Assembly (NCBI GenBank): GCA_023667165.1
Contig: JAMPAO010000035.1
Location: 1-23,534, forward strand
Reading direction: 5' to 3'
DNA: 23,534 nt
DNA from: Ruminococcus sp.
Lineage (GTDB): Bacteria; Bacillota; Clostridia; Oscillospirales; Ruminococcaceae
In this document: positions 23,497 to 23,534 of the stretch, piece by piece
How positions within the stretch are numbered: the stretch's first letter is position 1
How the letters are laid out: every line of letters begins with the position of its first letter
Position numbers and translations under genes: made by a program
The notes under the pieces: model-generated
Seen by the model: only the letters and a program-made list of their open reading frames with translations
Databases searched by the model: none
Told to the model about the DNA's origin: nothing

Positions 23497-23534
23497 AACA
23501 CAAAAAATAAAAATTGTTGACTAACCCTAAAAAT

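Overview
The window looks like chromosome of a Gram-positive anaerobe of the Clostridia, most likely a Ruminococcus-like member of the Oscillospiraceae. This is inferred from near-consensus TTGACA/TATAAT promoters with 17-base spacers, strong AGGAGG-type ribosome sites, a T-box leader, lipoprotein and sugar ABC importer types, and moderate GC content. No rRNA, tRNA, CRISPR array or insertion sequence was seen.

Layout. (1) 1-1725: on the + strand, a lone lipoprotein solute-binding protein with a perfect promoter and a cre/LacI-type operator-like site in its leader. It ends at a bidirectional terminator (1745-1784). (2) 1836-10047, - strand: a complete tryptophan operon transcribed trpE-trpS-trpGD-trpC-trpF-trpB-trpA. 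It has its own promoter and a tryptophan T-box (specifier UGG, antiterminator, terminator). Tryptophanyl-tRNA synthetase sits inside the operon, so supply and charging of tryptophan share one uncharged-tRNA sensor. (3) 10055-11237, - strand: a MarR-type regulator and a flavin-reductase-like protein as a two-gene operon, with two perfect palindromes over the promoter and leader. (4) 11334-23093, - strand: an operon of about 11.7 kb with a perfect promoter and a clear terminator. It encodes a large secreted protein with two carbohydrate-binding-like domains fused to a solute-binding domain, then a first MalF/MalG-like permease pair, a membrane-anchored NHL-propeller/TPR protein, a YIP1-like membrane protein, a large secreted DUF5696-like protein, and a second MalF/MalG-like permease pair. 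No ATPase is encoded, so a shared MsmK/MsmX-type ATPase elsewhere is presumed. (5) 22867-23534: an AT-rich intergenic region with the cluster promoter, and at the right edge an 18-codon hydrophobic ORF on the + strand behind a very strong ribosome site.

The best candidate for an undescribed system is region 4: two permease pairs, one chimeric binding protein without a lipobox, and three extracytoplasmic or membrane proteins of unknown role in one transcription unit. A plausible reading is recognition, possible processing and uptake of a complex glycan, with the NHL and YIP1 proteins as envelope scaffold or sensor. Substrate and mechanism cannot be read from sequence alone.

Several starts were moved inward from the longest frame on ribosome-site spacing: TrpGD, MarR, both proteins at the front of the ABC operon (TTG starts), the YIP1-like protein, the DUF5696-like protein and the last permease.
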